Assembly: GCA_016793685.1 (NCBI GenBank)
Contig: JAEULX010000229.1
Location: forward strand, 1 to 5,814
DNA from: Bradyrhizobiaceae bacterium
GTDB lineage: Bacteria; Pseudomonadota; Alphaproteobacteria; Rhizobiales; Xanthobacteraceae
Reading direction: 5' to 3'
DNA length: 5,814 bases
Shown: positions 1-5,107 of the stretch, one piece after another
How the letters are laid out: each line of letters begins with the position of its first letter
How positions within the stretch are numbered: position 1 is the stretch's first letter
The notes under the pieces: model-generated
Seen by the model: the letters and a program-made list of their open reading frames with translations, nothing else
Databases searched by the model: none
What the model was told of the DNA's origin: nothing
Program-made: the position numbers and the translations under genes

Positions 1-405
1 GACTCTCTCTATCTCCGGTTATCTGAGATTGTGCAGGTGCGAAAACCGGCGATCCGCCTGGCGCGATAAACCGACCATTTGCTGACCCGGCCCGCCCGGA
101 CGGATGGACCTCTGCAAATTCAGTTCGCGCGCGCCCGTCTCTCACCGACCCGACCGCGCAGAACTAGCTGCAACGGGAAGCATGCGCGAAACCGAAGACC
201 GGGCGCAAGGCCTCGGCGGACGGTCCGAGTCTGTCCTCGTTCAGGCCGCGGAAACTTTGCGGTCGACTGGGGATAATTGAAGCTGCGCCGGCACTGGAAT
301 CGAAAGCTGAGTCAGCCACCCGCCTGAACCTCTCCCTATACGTTTTTGCGCTCCTGACGTGGCGCCTGTCGCATATCGGCGAGTTACACACCGCACAACG
401 ACGTT
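1..405. other. Left-edge stretch without a supportable gene
   Basis: Short open frames exist on both strands (79-276 plus, 164-391 minus), but their translations are Arg/Pro/Ser-rich with no recognisable domain, and neither has a good ribosome binding site. From base 1 a plus-strand frame is open to a TAA at 67-69 and would give only 22 residues, too little to call a gene tail. I see no tRNA, rRNA or transposase signature. The stretch may be the end of an upstream intergenic region. Confidence 0.5.
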
Positions 406-431
406 ACGCAAAACAAAAATACGCTTTGCGT
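406..431. promoter_or_regulatory. 7-bp inverted repeat, possible operator
   Basis: ACGCAAA at 406-412 is matched exactly by its reverse complement TTTGCGT at 425-431, with a 12-base AT-rich spacer. The right arm overlaps the -35 box proposed at 426-431. That placement is what one expects of a regulator site controlling yjcH-actP. No regulator family can be named from this motif alone, and a 7-bp dyad can arise by chance. Confidence 0.3.
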
Positions 432-453
432 TCCCCTGTCAAGCGGGTATTAT
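426..453 (+). promoter_or_regulatory. Candidate sigma-70-type promoter for yjcH-actP
   Basis: TTGCGT (426-431) and TATTAT (448-453) are separated by 16 bases, a reasonable match to a housekeeping -35/-10 pair. They lie in the most AT-rich stretch upstream of yjcH. Transcription would start near 460, giving a leader of about 265 nt before the yjcH start at 727. I looked for sigma-54 boxes (GG-N10-GC) nearby and found none with correct spacing. The call rests on pattern only. Confidence 0.35.
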
Positions 454-459
454 GCACTG

Positions 460-494
460 CTCAATTTTGTTATGGAATGCGAAACAAGGTTGAG
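460..494 (+). promoter_or_regulatory. 12-bp hairpin/dyad at the expected 5' end of the yjcH-actP transcript
   Basis: CTCAATTTTGTT (460-471) pairs with AACAAGGTTGAG (483-494): 10 Watson-Crick pairs and two G-U wobbles around an 11-base loop (472-482). It starts just where a transcript from the proposed -10 box would begin. It could therefore be a 5' stabilising stem in the mRNA or a protein-binding dyad in the DNA. It has no T-tract on the plus side, so it does not look like a plus-strand intrinsic terminator. Confidence 0.4.
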
Positions 495-531
495 TCCCTA
501 CCGATGTGCCATTCCTTCGGAGTTATGGAAT
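469..531. repeat. Direct repeat GTTATGGAAT, two copies
   Basis: The ten bases GTTATGGAAT occur at 469-478 and again at 522-531, 53 bases apart start to start, about five helical turns. The second copy is also part of a short inverted repeat, ATTCC at 511-515 against GGAAT at 527-531. Same-face spacing of identical decamers downstream of the proposed promoter would suit paired binding of a regulator. No regulator family can be named. Confidence 0.35.
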
Positions 532-545
532 AGAGCAGCGCGATC

Positions 546-695
546 GTGACCAAACGTCGATCATCGAAAGCCCTCGCTCGTCAGACTCGCCGCAATGAGT
601 GGCTCCCCTCCACTGCGAAAACCTGCCCGAACCGCACCCCCCGCTCCGCCATGATCGAATTCATGCGTCAACGGCGGCAGCTTCATCAACTTTGA
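546..695 (+). CDS. Possible small ORF in the yjcH leader (49 aa), doubtful
   Basis: A GTG at 546 opens a frame of 49 codons ending in TGA at 693-695. It gives a strongly basic peptide (many Arg/Lys/Gln, ending IEFMRQRRQLHQL) with no recognisable domain and no membrane segment. The only upstream purine run (near 532-536) is a weak ribosome binding site. It would sit inside the proposed yjcH leader and end 31 bases before yjcH. It may be chance, a degenerate remnant or a leader peptide; the sequence does not decide. Confidence 0.15.
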   Translation: MTKRRSSKALARQTRRNEWLPSTAKTCPNRTPRSAMIEFMRQRRQLHQL

Positions 696-726
696 GGACG
701 GGCTTTGAGAGGAGACGCAAACACAA

Positions 727-1032
727 ATGACACCAGAATTGTATCAACGCATTCGCAGCAACCCAAAGTATCAGGACTTAGTAAGACGCCGAGGCAAAGC
801 GGCTTGGACTTTGGCGATTATAACCATGGTCCTGTTTTTCGGCTTCATCCTGATAGCAGCCGTTAATCCCGGCCTACTGGCGACCCCGGTCATAGGGATC
901 ACGACTCTCGCCGTCGTGGTTGGGGCTCTTATCCCCGTGTATCTGTGGGTTGTAACCGCCATATACATCCGACTTACCTCGCAAGAATACGACAAAATCA
1001 GCGAACAAATCGCACGGGAGGCCAACCAATGA
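727..1032 (+). CDS. yjcH: DUF485 family inner-membrane protein YjcH, ActP partner
   Basis: This 101-residue protein matches the DUF485/YjcH family in length (E. coli YjcH is 104 aa) and layout. It has a charged N-terminus (MTPELYQRIRSNPKYQDLVR, close to the YQRI..N..F..LV pattern of YjcH). Two hydrophobic segments follow, about residues 27-52 and 56-83, and then a short charged tail. The family is typically encoded directly before actP; its function is unproven, and a role in acetate uptake is inferred from that association. The start is the only ATG in place, preceded by GAGAGGAG at 707-714. The stop overlaps the actP start by ATGA (1029-1032), indicating translational coupling. By hand count GC is about 52%, clearly below the lig genes at the right end. 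Confidence 0.9.
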   Translation: MTPELYQRIRSNPKYQDLVRRRGKAAWTLAIITMVLFFGFILIAAVNPGLLATPVIGITTLAVVVGALIPVYLWVVTAIYIRLTSQEYDKISEQIAREANQ

Positions 1033-2678
1033 AGGCTTTCGTCCTGAGGGCCACGCTCGCTCTGAGCGCATTAGTTTGGAGCAGCGCCGCTTTCGCCGCG
1101 GAAACCGCAAGTCGCCAACCCAACGTTCCGGCGATTATTATGTTTCTGCTTTTCGTTTCGCTTACCTTGATCATTACCTATTGGGCGGCGAAGCGCACTC
1201 GCACGGCGAGCGATTTCTATGCCGCCGGTCGCGGCATTACCGGCACGCAAAACGGCCTCGCCATCGCCGGAGACCTGCTTTCCGCGGCGACATTGCTCGG
1301 CATCAGCAGCTTGATTTTCGCCAAGGGTTACGACGGCTACCTCTACTGCCTGTGCCTGCTCGTGGCGTTCCCCATAATGCTGTTCATCATGGCTGAGCGG
1401 CTGCGCAATCTGGGCAAGTACACCTTCGCCGACATCACGGCTTTCCGGCTCGCGCAGCGGCCGGTGCGGATTGTCGCCGCCTTCAGCGGACTGGTGGTCG
1501 TCATCTTCTACCTGATTGCGCAGATGGTCGGCGCAGGACAGCTGGTCACGCTGCTGTTCGGTATTCCGTACTGGATCGCGGTCGTGGTCGTCGGCATCCT
1601 GATCACGATCTACGTCACCTTTGGCGGCATGCTGGCGACGACGTGGGTTCAGATCATCAAGGCCGTCCTGCTGATTTTCGGCGGCACGCTGGTCGCGATT
1701 CTCGCCTTCGCCTTTTTCCATTTCGACTTCAACAAAATGGCGGCGGACGCTGCGTCGGTGAACAGGGACGGAATCAAGATTCTCGCACCCGGCACCTTCT
1801 TCAGGAATCCCGCGGATACCCTCTCGTTCGCAATTGGGATGGTGTTCGGCACCGCGGCGCTTCCGCATATCCTGATGCGGTTCTTCACCGTTCCCAACGC
1901 GGCCGAGGCGCGCAAGAGCGTCTTCGTCTCCACCGTTCTGATGGGCGTCTTCTTCTACATGGTCGCCCTGATCGGCTTGTCCGCAATGGTGCTGGTCGGC
2001 CAGAACCCCGAATACTTCGTGGGTGGGAACATCAAAGGCCAACTCATCGGCGGCGGCAACATGGTCGCCATGCATTTGGCCCATGCCGTCGGCGGCAACC
2101 TTCTTCTCGGCTTCATGTCGGCGGTGGCGTTCGCCACCATCCTGGCGGTTGTCGCGGGGCTCGCACTGGCCGGCGCGTCTGCGGTTTCTCATGATCTCTA
2201 TGCTATCGCGATCATGAAGGGGTCCTTGTCCGAGGAGCAGGAGGTACGGGCGTCAAAGATAGCGACGCTTTTCCTCGGCGTGATTGCGGTCGTTCTCGGC
2301 ATCATGTTCGAGAAACACAACCTCGCCTATTTGTCGGGATTGACGCTGGGCATCGCTGCCTCGGCTAACTTCCCGGTGCTGATCCTGTCGATGTACTGGA
2401 AAGGACTGACGACACGTGGAGCCGTTCTGGGCGGATTGACCGGGCTGATCTCGTCAACGGCGTTTGTGATCTTGTCTGGGGCCGTCTGGGTAACGGTGCT
2501 CGGTTATGACAAGCCGATCTTCCCCTACTCGCAACCGGCCTTGTTCTCCATGCCGCTGGCCTTCCTGGTGACATGGCTGGCTTCGGTGACCGATAACAGT
2601 CCGCGCGCGGCAAAAGAAAGGGCCGCCTTCGAAGACCAACAGGTCGTCGCCGAGACCGGACTCCAAATCCACCGTTAA
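1029..2678 (+). CDS. actP: Cation/acetate symporter ActP (sodium:solute symporter family)
   Basis: The product is 549 aa, the same length as E. coli ActP, and takes up acetate and related short carboxylates with a cation across the inner membrane. The N-terminus (MKAFVLR..., ending SSAAFA|AE, cleavage after about residue 23) resembles the ActP leader. About 12-13 hydrophobic segments follow from residue 34 on. Conserved ActP/SSF blocks are visible: TGTQNGLAIAGDLLSAA (71-87), AERLRNLGKYTFAD (122-135), YLIAQMVGAGQL (161-172), FGGMLATTWVQIIKA (198-212), GTAALPHILMRFFTV (274-288) and FATILAVVAGLALAGASAVS (368-387) running into HDLY. An upstream in-frame ATG at 945 would add 28 polar residues lying inside yjcH and mask the signal sequence, so I chose the ATG at 1029 that overlaps the yjcH stop. 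No truncation or frameshift is seen. The usual neighbour acs is not in this window. Confidence 0.95.
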   Translation: MKAFVLRATLALSALVWSSAAFAAETASRQPNVPAIIMFLLFVSLTLIITYWAAKRTRTASDFYAAGRGITGTQNGLAIAGDLLSAATLLGISSLIFAKGYDGYLYCLCLLVAFPIMLFIMAERLRNLGKYTFADITAFRLAQRPVRIVAAFSGLVVVIFYLIAQMVGAGQLVTLLFGIPYWIAVVVVGILITIYVTFGGMLATTWVQIIKAVLLIFGGTLVAILAFAFFHFDFNKMAADAASVNRDGIKILAPGTFFRNPADTLSFAIGMVFGTAALPHILMRFFTVPNAAEARKSVFVSTVLMGVFFYMVALIGLSAMVLVGQNPEYFVGGNIKGQLIGGGNMVAMHLAHAVGGNLLLGFMSAVAFATILAVVAGLALAGASAVSHDLYAIAIMKGSLSEEQEVRASKIATLFLGVIAVVLGIMFEKHNLAYLSGLTLGIAASANFPVLILSMYWKGLTTRGAVLGGLTGLISSTAFVILSGAVWVTVLGYDKPIFPYSQPALFSMPLAFLVTWLASVTDNSPRAAKERAAFEDQQVVAETGLQIHR

Positions 2679-2696
2679 AATCTATCGATAAGATTG

Positions 2697-2860
2697 GGGT
2701 CCTGTCGCGAGGTGCTGGAATTGAGGTGGCGTAGTCTCCGGGGTGATGAACCTCGAATCGCCTGCTGCTTGCGGGCCACGCAAAAGACTACGCCATCTCG
2801 ACCAACAGCGTTCTTCGCCGCGCATTTGGCGGCCACAAGAACAACCGCGCGACAGGACCC
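2697..2860. mobile_element. 164-bp palindromic MITE-like element with nested hairpins
   Basis: The ends are 17-bp inverted repeats with one mismatch: GGGTCCTGTCGCGAGGT (2697-2713) against the complement of 2844-2860. Inside, 2721-2737 pairs with 2785-2801 (17 bp, two G-U pairs, 47-base loop). A third stem joins 2810-2819 to 2828-2842 (GTTCTT/AAGAAC and CGCC/GGCG, with a bulge on the right). The whole could fold as a three-way junction as DNA or RNA. It begins 18 bases after the actP stop. A TA dinucleotide lies six bases outside each end (2689-2690, 2867-2868), compatible with but not proof of a TA target duplication. No transposase is encoded; the short frames within lack similarity I recognise. 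It may be a MITE, an IS remnant, a dispersed repeat or a structured 3' RNA. The family is not identified. Confidence 0.55.
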
Positions 2861-2878
2861 TTTAAGTACCGGCGTTTA

Positions 2879-2899
2879 GCGCCGTCGATTGCACGGCGC
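2879..2899 (+). terminator. GC-rich hairpin downstream of actP, weak terminator candidate
   Basis: GCGCCGT (2879-2885) and ACGGCGC (2893-2899) form a perfect 7-bp stem with a 7-base loop. There is no T-run after it, so it is at best a poor intrinsic terminator. It is the first simple stem after the palindromic element and could help end yjcH-actP transcription. Confidence 0.25.
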
Positions 2900-3192
2900 G
2901 ATCCGAGCAAATCTTAACAACAATCAACGATTTCCATTGGCCGACAGGGATTGCCGATTGAAGCCGGCGGCCCGGATAACTTCGTCACGCCAAGCACTTC
3001 GCCTCATCGCGGCGAGTAGATTCTAGCCGCCAAAGCCGGGTCGGCGCGATCCTCGCACGGCAAAATCCGATCCCTGTTCCTCTCCGACCTGTCGAACCGA
3101 ACGCCTCCCCCGGACTGAGGGCTGCTTCTAGCCGCGTCTCCGCCACGCTTTCGCACGAATGGCGCGCTAAATATCTGGCGTGAGTTTCAGAT
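2900..3192. other. Intergenic stretch with nothing recognisable
   Basis: About 290 bases separate the hairpin after actP from the ribosome binding site of the next gene. I see no supportable reading frame, RNA gene or strong repeat. TAAATA at 3168-3173 could be a -10 box for the gene at 3205, but I found no convincing -35 partner. Confidence 0.45.
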
Positions 3193-3204
3193 GAGGGGGA
3201 CCGA

Positions 3205-3675
3205 ATGCGTTTTCTGGTCGTAGCCGCCGGCAGCGCTGCGGCGATTGTTGCGCTAGGCGTATTGCCCGCTCTTGCTGCGGATGTCGTGGTGCCCGCGCCG
3301 ATCGCCGATTACGACGAGCCGGAGCCGATCGAGCCGATCGAACCCGCGCCGGTGCTTCTCGAGCCGATCGAACCGGCCCCCGTCGTGATCGAGTCTGCCT
3401 TTGTCTATGGCGGCTATAATTACTGCTGGTATGGGTCGGGATGGAGCGGCCCCGGCTGGTATGTGTGCGACTACGGCCCATGGATCCGGGGCGCCTGGTG
3501 GGGCGGCCCGACGGGGTGGAACGGTTGGGTGTGGCGCGGCGGTCCGGGCTTTTATGGCCGAGGATATGGATACCCGCGCGCCGGCTTCGGTCCGCGCGGC
3601 GGCTATCCTCCCAGGGGAGTTTACGGCGGCGGTCCTCCCCGCGCCTCTGGTGGCGGCGGTCCTCCCCGCGCCTAG
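3205..3675 (+). CDS. Exported Gly/Pro-rich protein, cut short by an in-frame TAG
   Basis: The frame is 156 aa to the first stop. It starts at ATG 3205, four bases after GAGGGGGA (3193-3200). A signal peptide is clear: MRF, a hydrophobic core and ALA|AD, with cleavage near residue 24. Next is an acidic Pro/Glu segment with EPIEPAPV twice (43-50, 53-60). An aromatic Gly/Trp/Tyr region follows (about 67-112) with two Cys (74, 88), of the YGSGWSGPGWY type that I associate with rhizobial hypothetical secreted proteins. It ends in Gly-Pro-Arg repeats. The TAG at 3673-3675 takes the place of the TAT/TAC Tyr codon that opens most later repeats, and the frame continues undamaged to 4026, which would give 273 aa. 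The location is probably periplasm or cell surface; the function is unknown. The ends could instead be annotated as 3205-4026 with an internal stop. Confidence 0.75.
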   Translation: MRFLVVAAGSAAAIVALGVLPALAADVVVPAPIADYDEPEPIEPIEPAPVLLEPIEPAPVVIESAFVYGGYNYCWYGSGWSGPGWYVCDYGPWIRGAWWGGPTGWNGWVWRGGPGFYGRGYGYPRAGFGPRGGYPPRGVYGGGPPRASGGGGPPRA

Positions 3676-3993
3676 GGTGGCGGCGGTCCTCCCCGCGCCT
3701 ACGGCGGCGGCGGTCCTCCCCGGGCCTATGGCGGCGGTGGTCCTCCCCGGGCCTATGGCGGCGGTGGTCCTCCCCGGGCCTACGGCGGCGGTGGTCCTCC
3801 CCGGGCCTATGGCGGCGGCGGTCCTCCCCGCGCCTATGGCGGCGGTGGTCCTCCCCGGGCCTATGGCGGCGGTGGTCCTCCCCGAGCCTATGGCGGCGGC
3901 GGCCCTCCCCGGGCCTATGGCGGCGGCGGTCCTCCCCGGGCCAACGGTGGCGGCGGTCCTCCCCGCGCCTACGGCGGCGGCGGTCCTCCCAGG
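3622..3993 (+). repeat. Tandem array of 14 units, 27-bp period (Y/S/N-GGGGPPRA)
   Basis: Twelve full 27-bp units run from 3646 to 3969, flanked by 24-bp units at 3622-3645 (one Gly codon missing) and 3970-3993 (ending AGG instead of CGN-GCC). Each encodes X-G-G-G-G-P-P-R-A, where X is Ser in the second unit, TAG in the third, Asn in the thirteenth and Tyr elsewhere. Units at 3727-3753 and 3754-3780 are identical, suggesting recent duplication by slippage or unequal crossing-over. The array is strand-biased (GGCGG on plus, GGGAGGACC on minus) and keeps several frames open, producing long spurious ORFs on both strands. Confidence 0.95.
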
Positions 3994-4026
3994 AACGTCG
4001 GTTATGCCAGTGACCGGATGCGCTGA
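3676..4026 (+). pseudogene. In-frame continuation of the Gly/Pro-rich gene beyond the TAG
   Basis: After the TAG the 3205 frame runs on for 116 codons to TGA 4024-4026. It encodes further (Y)GGGGPPRA repeats and a non-repetitive tail, NVGYASDRMR. Differences between repeats fall almost only at third codon positions of this frame (GGC/GGT, CGG/CGC/CGA, TAT/TAC), so the segment evolved as translated sequence. There is no ribosome binding site or start of its own in this frame. It is therefore the severed C-terminal half unless the TAG is suppressed or is a sequencing error. Confidence 0.65.
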
Positions 4027-4053
4027 TCGCTGAACTGCTCCGGTATCCAGAGA

Positions 4054-4077
4054 GCGAACGTCCTGGTGGGCGTTCGC
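4054..4077 (+). terminator. 10-bp stem with tetraloop after the Gly/Pro-rich gene
   Basis: GCGAACGTCC (4054-4063) pairs with GGGCGTTCGC (4068-4077), with one T-G wobble and the loop TGGT. It lies 28 bases after the TGA at 4026. No T-run follows, so it may pause transcription or protect the 3' end rather than terminate on its own. Confidence 0.4.
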
Positions 4078-4086
4078 CGTCAGCAA

Positions 4087-4106
4087 ACCTCGCGTCGTAG
4101 CGAGGT
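4087..4106 (+). terminator. Second hairpin of the cluster, ACCTCGC/GCGAGGT
   Basis: This is a perfect 7-bp stem, 4087-4093 with 4100-4106, around a 6-base loop, ten bases after the preceding hairpin. No T-run follows. It probably works with its neighbours in 3'-end formation, which is inference from position. Confidence 0.35.
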
Positions 4107-4142
4107 CCCTGCCCTGTCATCGTTCCCATCCAGAACCATCAC

Positions 4143-4165
4143 GCCGCGCGAAAACGCGCGGCTTT
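4143..4165 (+). terminator. Likely intrinsic terminator: 8-bp GC stem, AAAA loop, TTT
   Basis: GCCGCGCG (4143-4150), the loop AAAA and CGCGCGGC (4155-4162) are followed at once by TTT (4163-4165). This is the best terminator-shaped signal in the window. It would end transcripts from the gene at 3205 and insulate the lig operon that starts at 4395. The T-tract is short, as is common in high-GC genomes. Confidence 0.6.
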
Positions 4166-4203
4166 AAGGTTCTGCGTTTCCATGATCTGACGCAGGCGAT
4201 CTG

Positions 4204-4230
4204 TCCGGCCCGTTAGTGTCGCCGGCCGGA
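4204..4230. promoter_or_regulatory. 7-bp inverted repeat upstream of ligK
   Basis: TCCGGCC (4204-4210) and GGCCGGA (4224-4230) form a perfect dyad with a 13-base spacer, about 165 bases before the ligK start. It might be an operator for the lig operon, whose members in other bacteria are often under LysR-type control. It might equally be a chance product of GC-rich sequence. I could not find a convincing -35/-10 pair between 4166 and 4380. Confidence 0.25.
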
Positions 4231-4394
4231 TCGATGGCTTCTGGCGCTTTTGCAACTCATGGCGGCATAGCCGTCGCCGCCCTGCGCCCACTGCGCAGCA
4301 GCGAGCGTTTGCCTTCCTTTCGTGTTTTCGGCAGAACCGCACAACTGGGCCGGCGTCCTCGGGGCTGGTTCTCTGCGCCCGGAAGGAGGTCTGC

Positions 4395-5087
4395 GTGAAA
4401 ACCATCGTCGTCCGCAACATCGTGCGCACCGAAGCCGCGGTCGCGCAGCGCCTCGGCGCGCTCGGGGTGTCCACCGTGCACGAGGCCTATGGCCGCGACG
4501 GGCTGATGAAGCCTTACATGCGTCCGATCTGGCCCGGCGGCGCCGCCGGCGGACCGGCCGTCACCGTGCTCGCCCAGCCCGGCGACAACTGGATGATCCA
4601 TGTCGCCGTCGAGCAGTGCCAGCCCGGCGACATGCTGGTGGTTGGTTGCACCACCGACAATTATGACGGCATGTTCGGCGAACTGCTCGCGACCTCGCTG
4701 AAGGCGCGCGGCGTCGTCGGACTCGTGATCGACGCCGGCTGCCGCGACGTGAAAGTTCTGCGCGAGATCGGCTTCCCCGTCTGGTCGCGGGCGATCTCCG
4801 CGCGCGGCACGGTCAAGGCGACGCTCGGCGCGGTGAACGTGCCGGTGGTGTGCGCGGGCGTCAGCGTCACGCCGGGCGATGCGGTGGTGGCGGACGACGA
4901 CGGCGTCGTCGTCGTGCCGCGCAAAGCCGCAGCCGACGTCGCCGCCAAGGGCGAGGCGCGCAGGGCCGACGAAGAGCGCAAGCGGCAAAGGCTTGCGTCC
5001 GGCGAACTCGGCCTCGACATGTACAATATGCGCGATCCGCTCGCGCGTGCGGGCCTCGTCTATGTCGACAGCCCCGAGGACGCGTGA
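4395..5087 (+). CDS. ligK: 4-carboxy-4-hydroxy-2-oxoadipate (CHA) aldolase, RraA-like fold
   Basis: The product is 230 aa, matching LigK/HMG-CHA aldolases (about 230 aa). It cleaves 4-carboxy-4-hydroxy-2-oxoadipate to pyruvate and oxaloacetate in the cytoplasm, the last step of protocatechuate 4,5-cleavage and gallate breakdown, using a divalent metal. Recognisable blocks are STVHEAYGRDGLM (26-38), MRPIWPG (42-48), GDNWMIHVAVEQCQPGD (63-79) and DGMFGELLATSLKARGVVG (91-109). The conserved Arg-Asp pair follows in IDAGCRD (R117, D118), where the family places substrate and metal contacts. The C-terminal region with GDAVVADDDGVVVVP (about 166-180) is also typical. The start is GTG at 4395, chosen for a perfect AAGGAGG (4383-4389) five bases upstream. 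ligJ begins 20 bases after its stop, so the two are co-transcribed. A RraA-type RNase E inhibitor is less likely given the extended C-terminus and this neighbour. Confidence 0.9.
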   Translation: MKTIVVRNIVRTEAAVAQRLGALGVSTVHEAYGRDGLMKPYMRPIWPGGAAGGPAVTVLAQPGDNWMIHVAVEQCQPGDMLVVGCTTDNYDGMFGELLATSLKARGVVGLVIDAGCRDVKVLREIGFPVWSRAISARGTVKATLGAVNVPVVCAGVSVTPGDAVVADDDGVVVVPRKAAADVAAKGEARRADEERKRQRLASGELGLDMYNMRDPLARAGLVYVDSPEDA

Positions 5088-5107
5088 GCGGTTGCAGGCA
5101 CAGCACC

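Noticed and set aside
1..69. Open frame from the left edge to TAA at 67-69, possible gene tail
   Set aside because: Only 22 residues with no recognisable similarity; chance open frames of this size are common.
355..375. TGGCGC...GCAT resembling a sigma-54 promoter
   Set aside because: The spacing between the GG and GC elements is eight bases, not the required ten.
945..1028. Upstream in-frame ATG extending actP by 28 residues
   Set aside because: The added residues are polar, lie inside yjcH and would bury the signal sequence. The ATGA overlap start at 1029 gives exactly the usual 549 aa.
1071..2192. Minus-strand ORF of 373 aa opposite actP
   Set aside because: It is a shadow of the actP codon pattern, rich in His/Asp/Gln/Arg, with no domain, and actP itself is unambiguous.
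2694..2879. 61-aa ORF over the palindromic element
   Set aside because: It has no ribosome binding site or domain. A different frame (2755-2913) reads as plausibly as protein, showing that open frames here are incidental to the inverted-repeat structure.
3401..4033. Plus-strand ORF of 210 aa in another frame of the repeat array
   Set aside because: It lacks a ribosome binding site, starts inside the signal-bearing gene, and its repeat differences are mostly amino-acid changing, unlike the 3205 frame.
3167..4129. Long minus-strand ORF of 320 aa (and a second of 277 aa at 3253-4086) across the repeat array
   Set aside because: They arise because a 27-bp GC-rich repeat keeps several frames open. 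Repeat differences fall at third positions of the plus frame that starts at 3205, and the minus translations are monotonous Arg/His/Glu or Ala/Gly/Thr repeats with no signal or domain.
4257..4988. Minus-strand ORF of 243 aa opposite ligK
   Set aside because: It is a shadow of high-GC ligK codons; its translation is His/Arg/Ala/Asp-rich with no family features.
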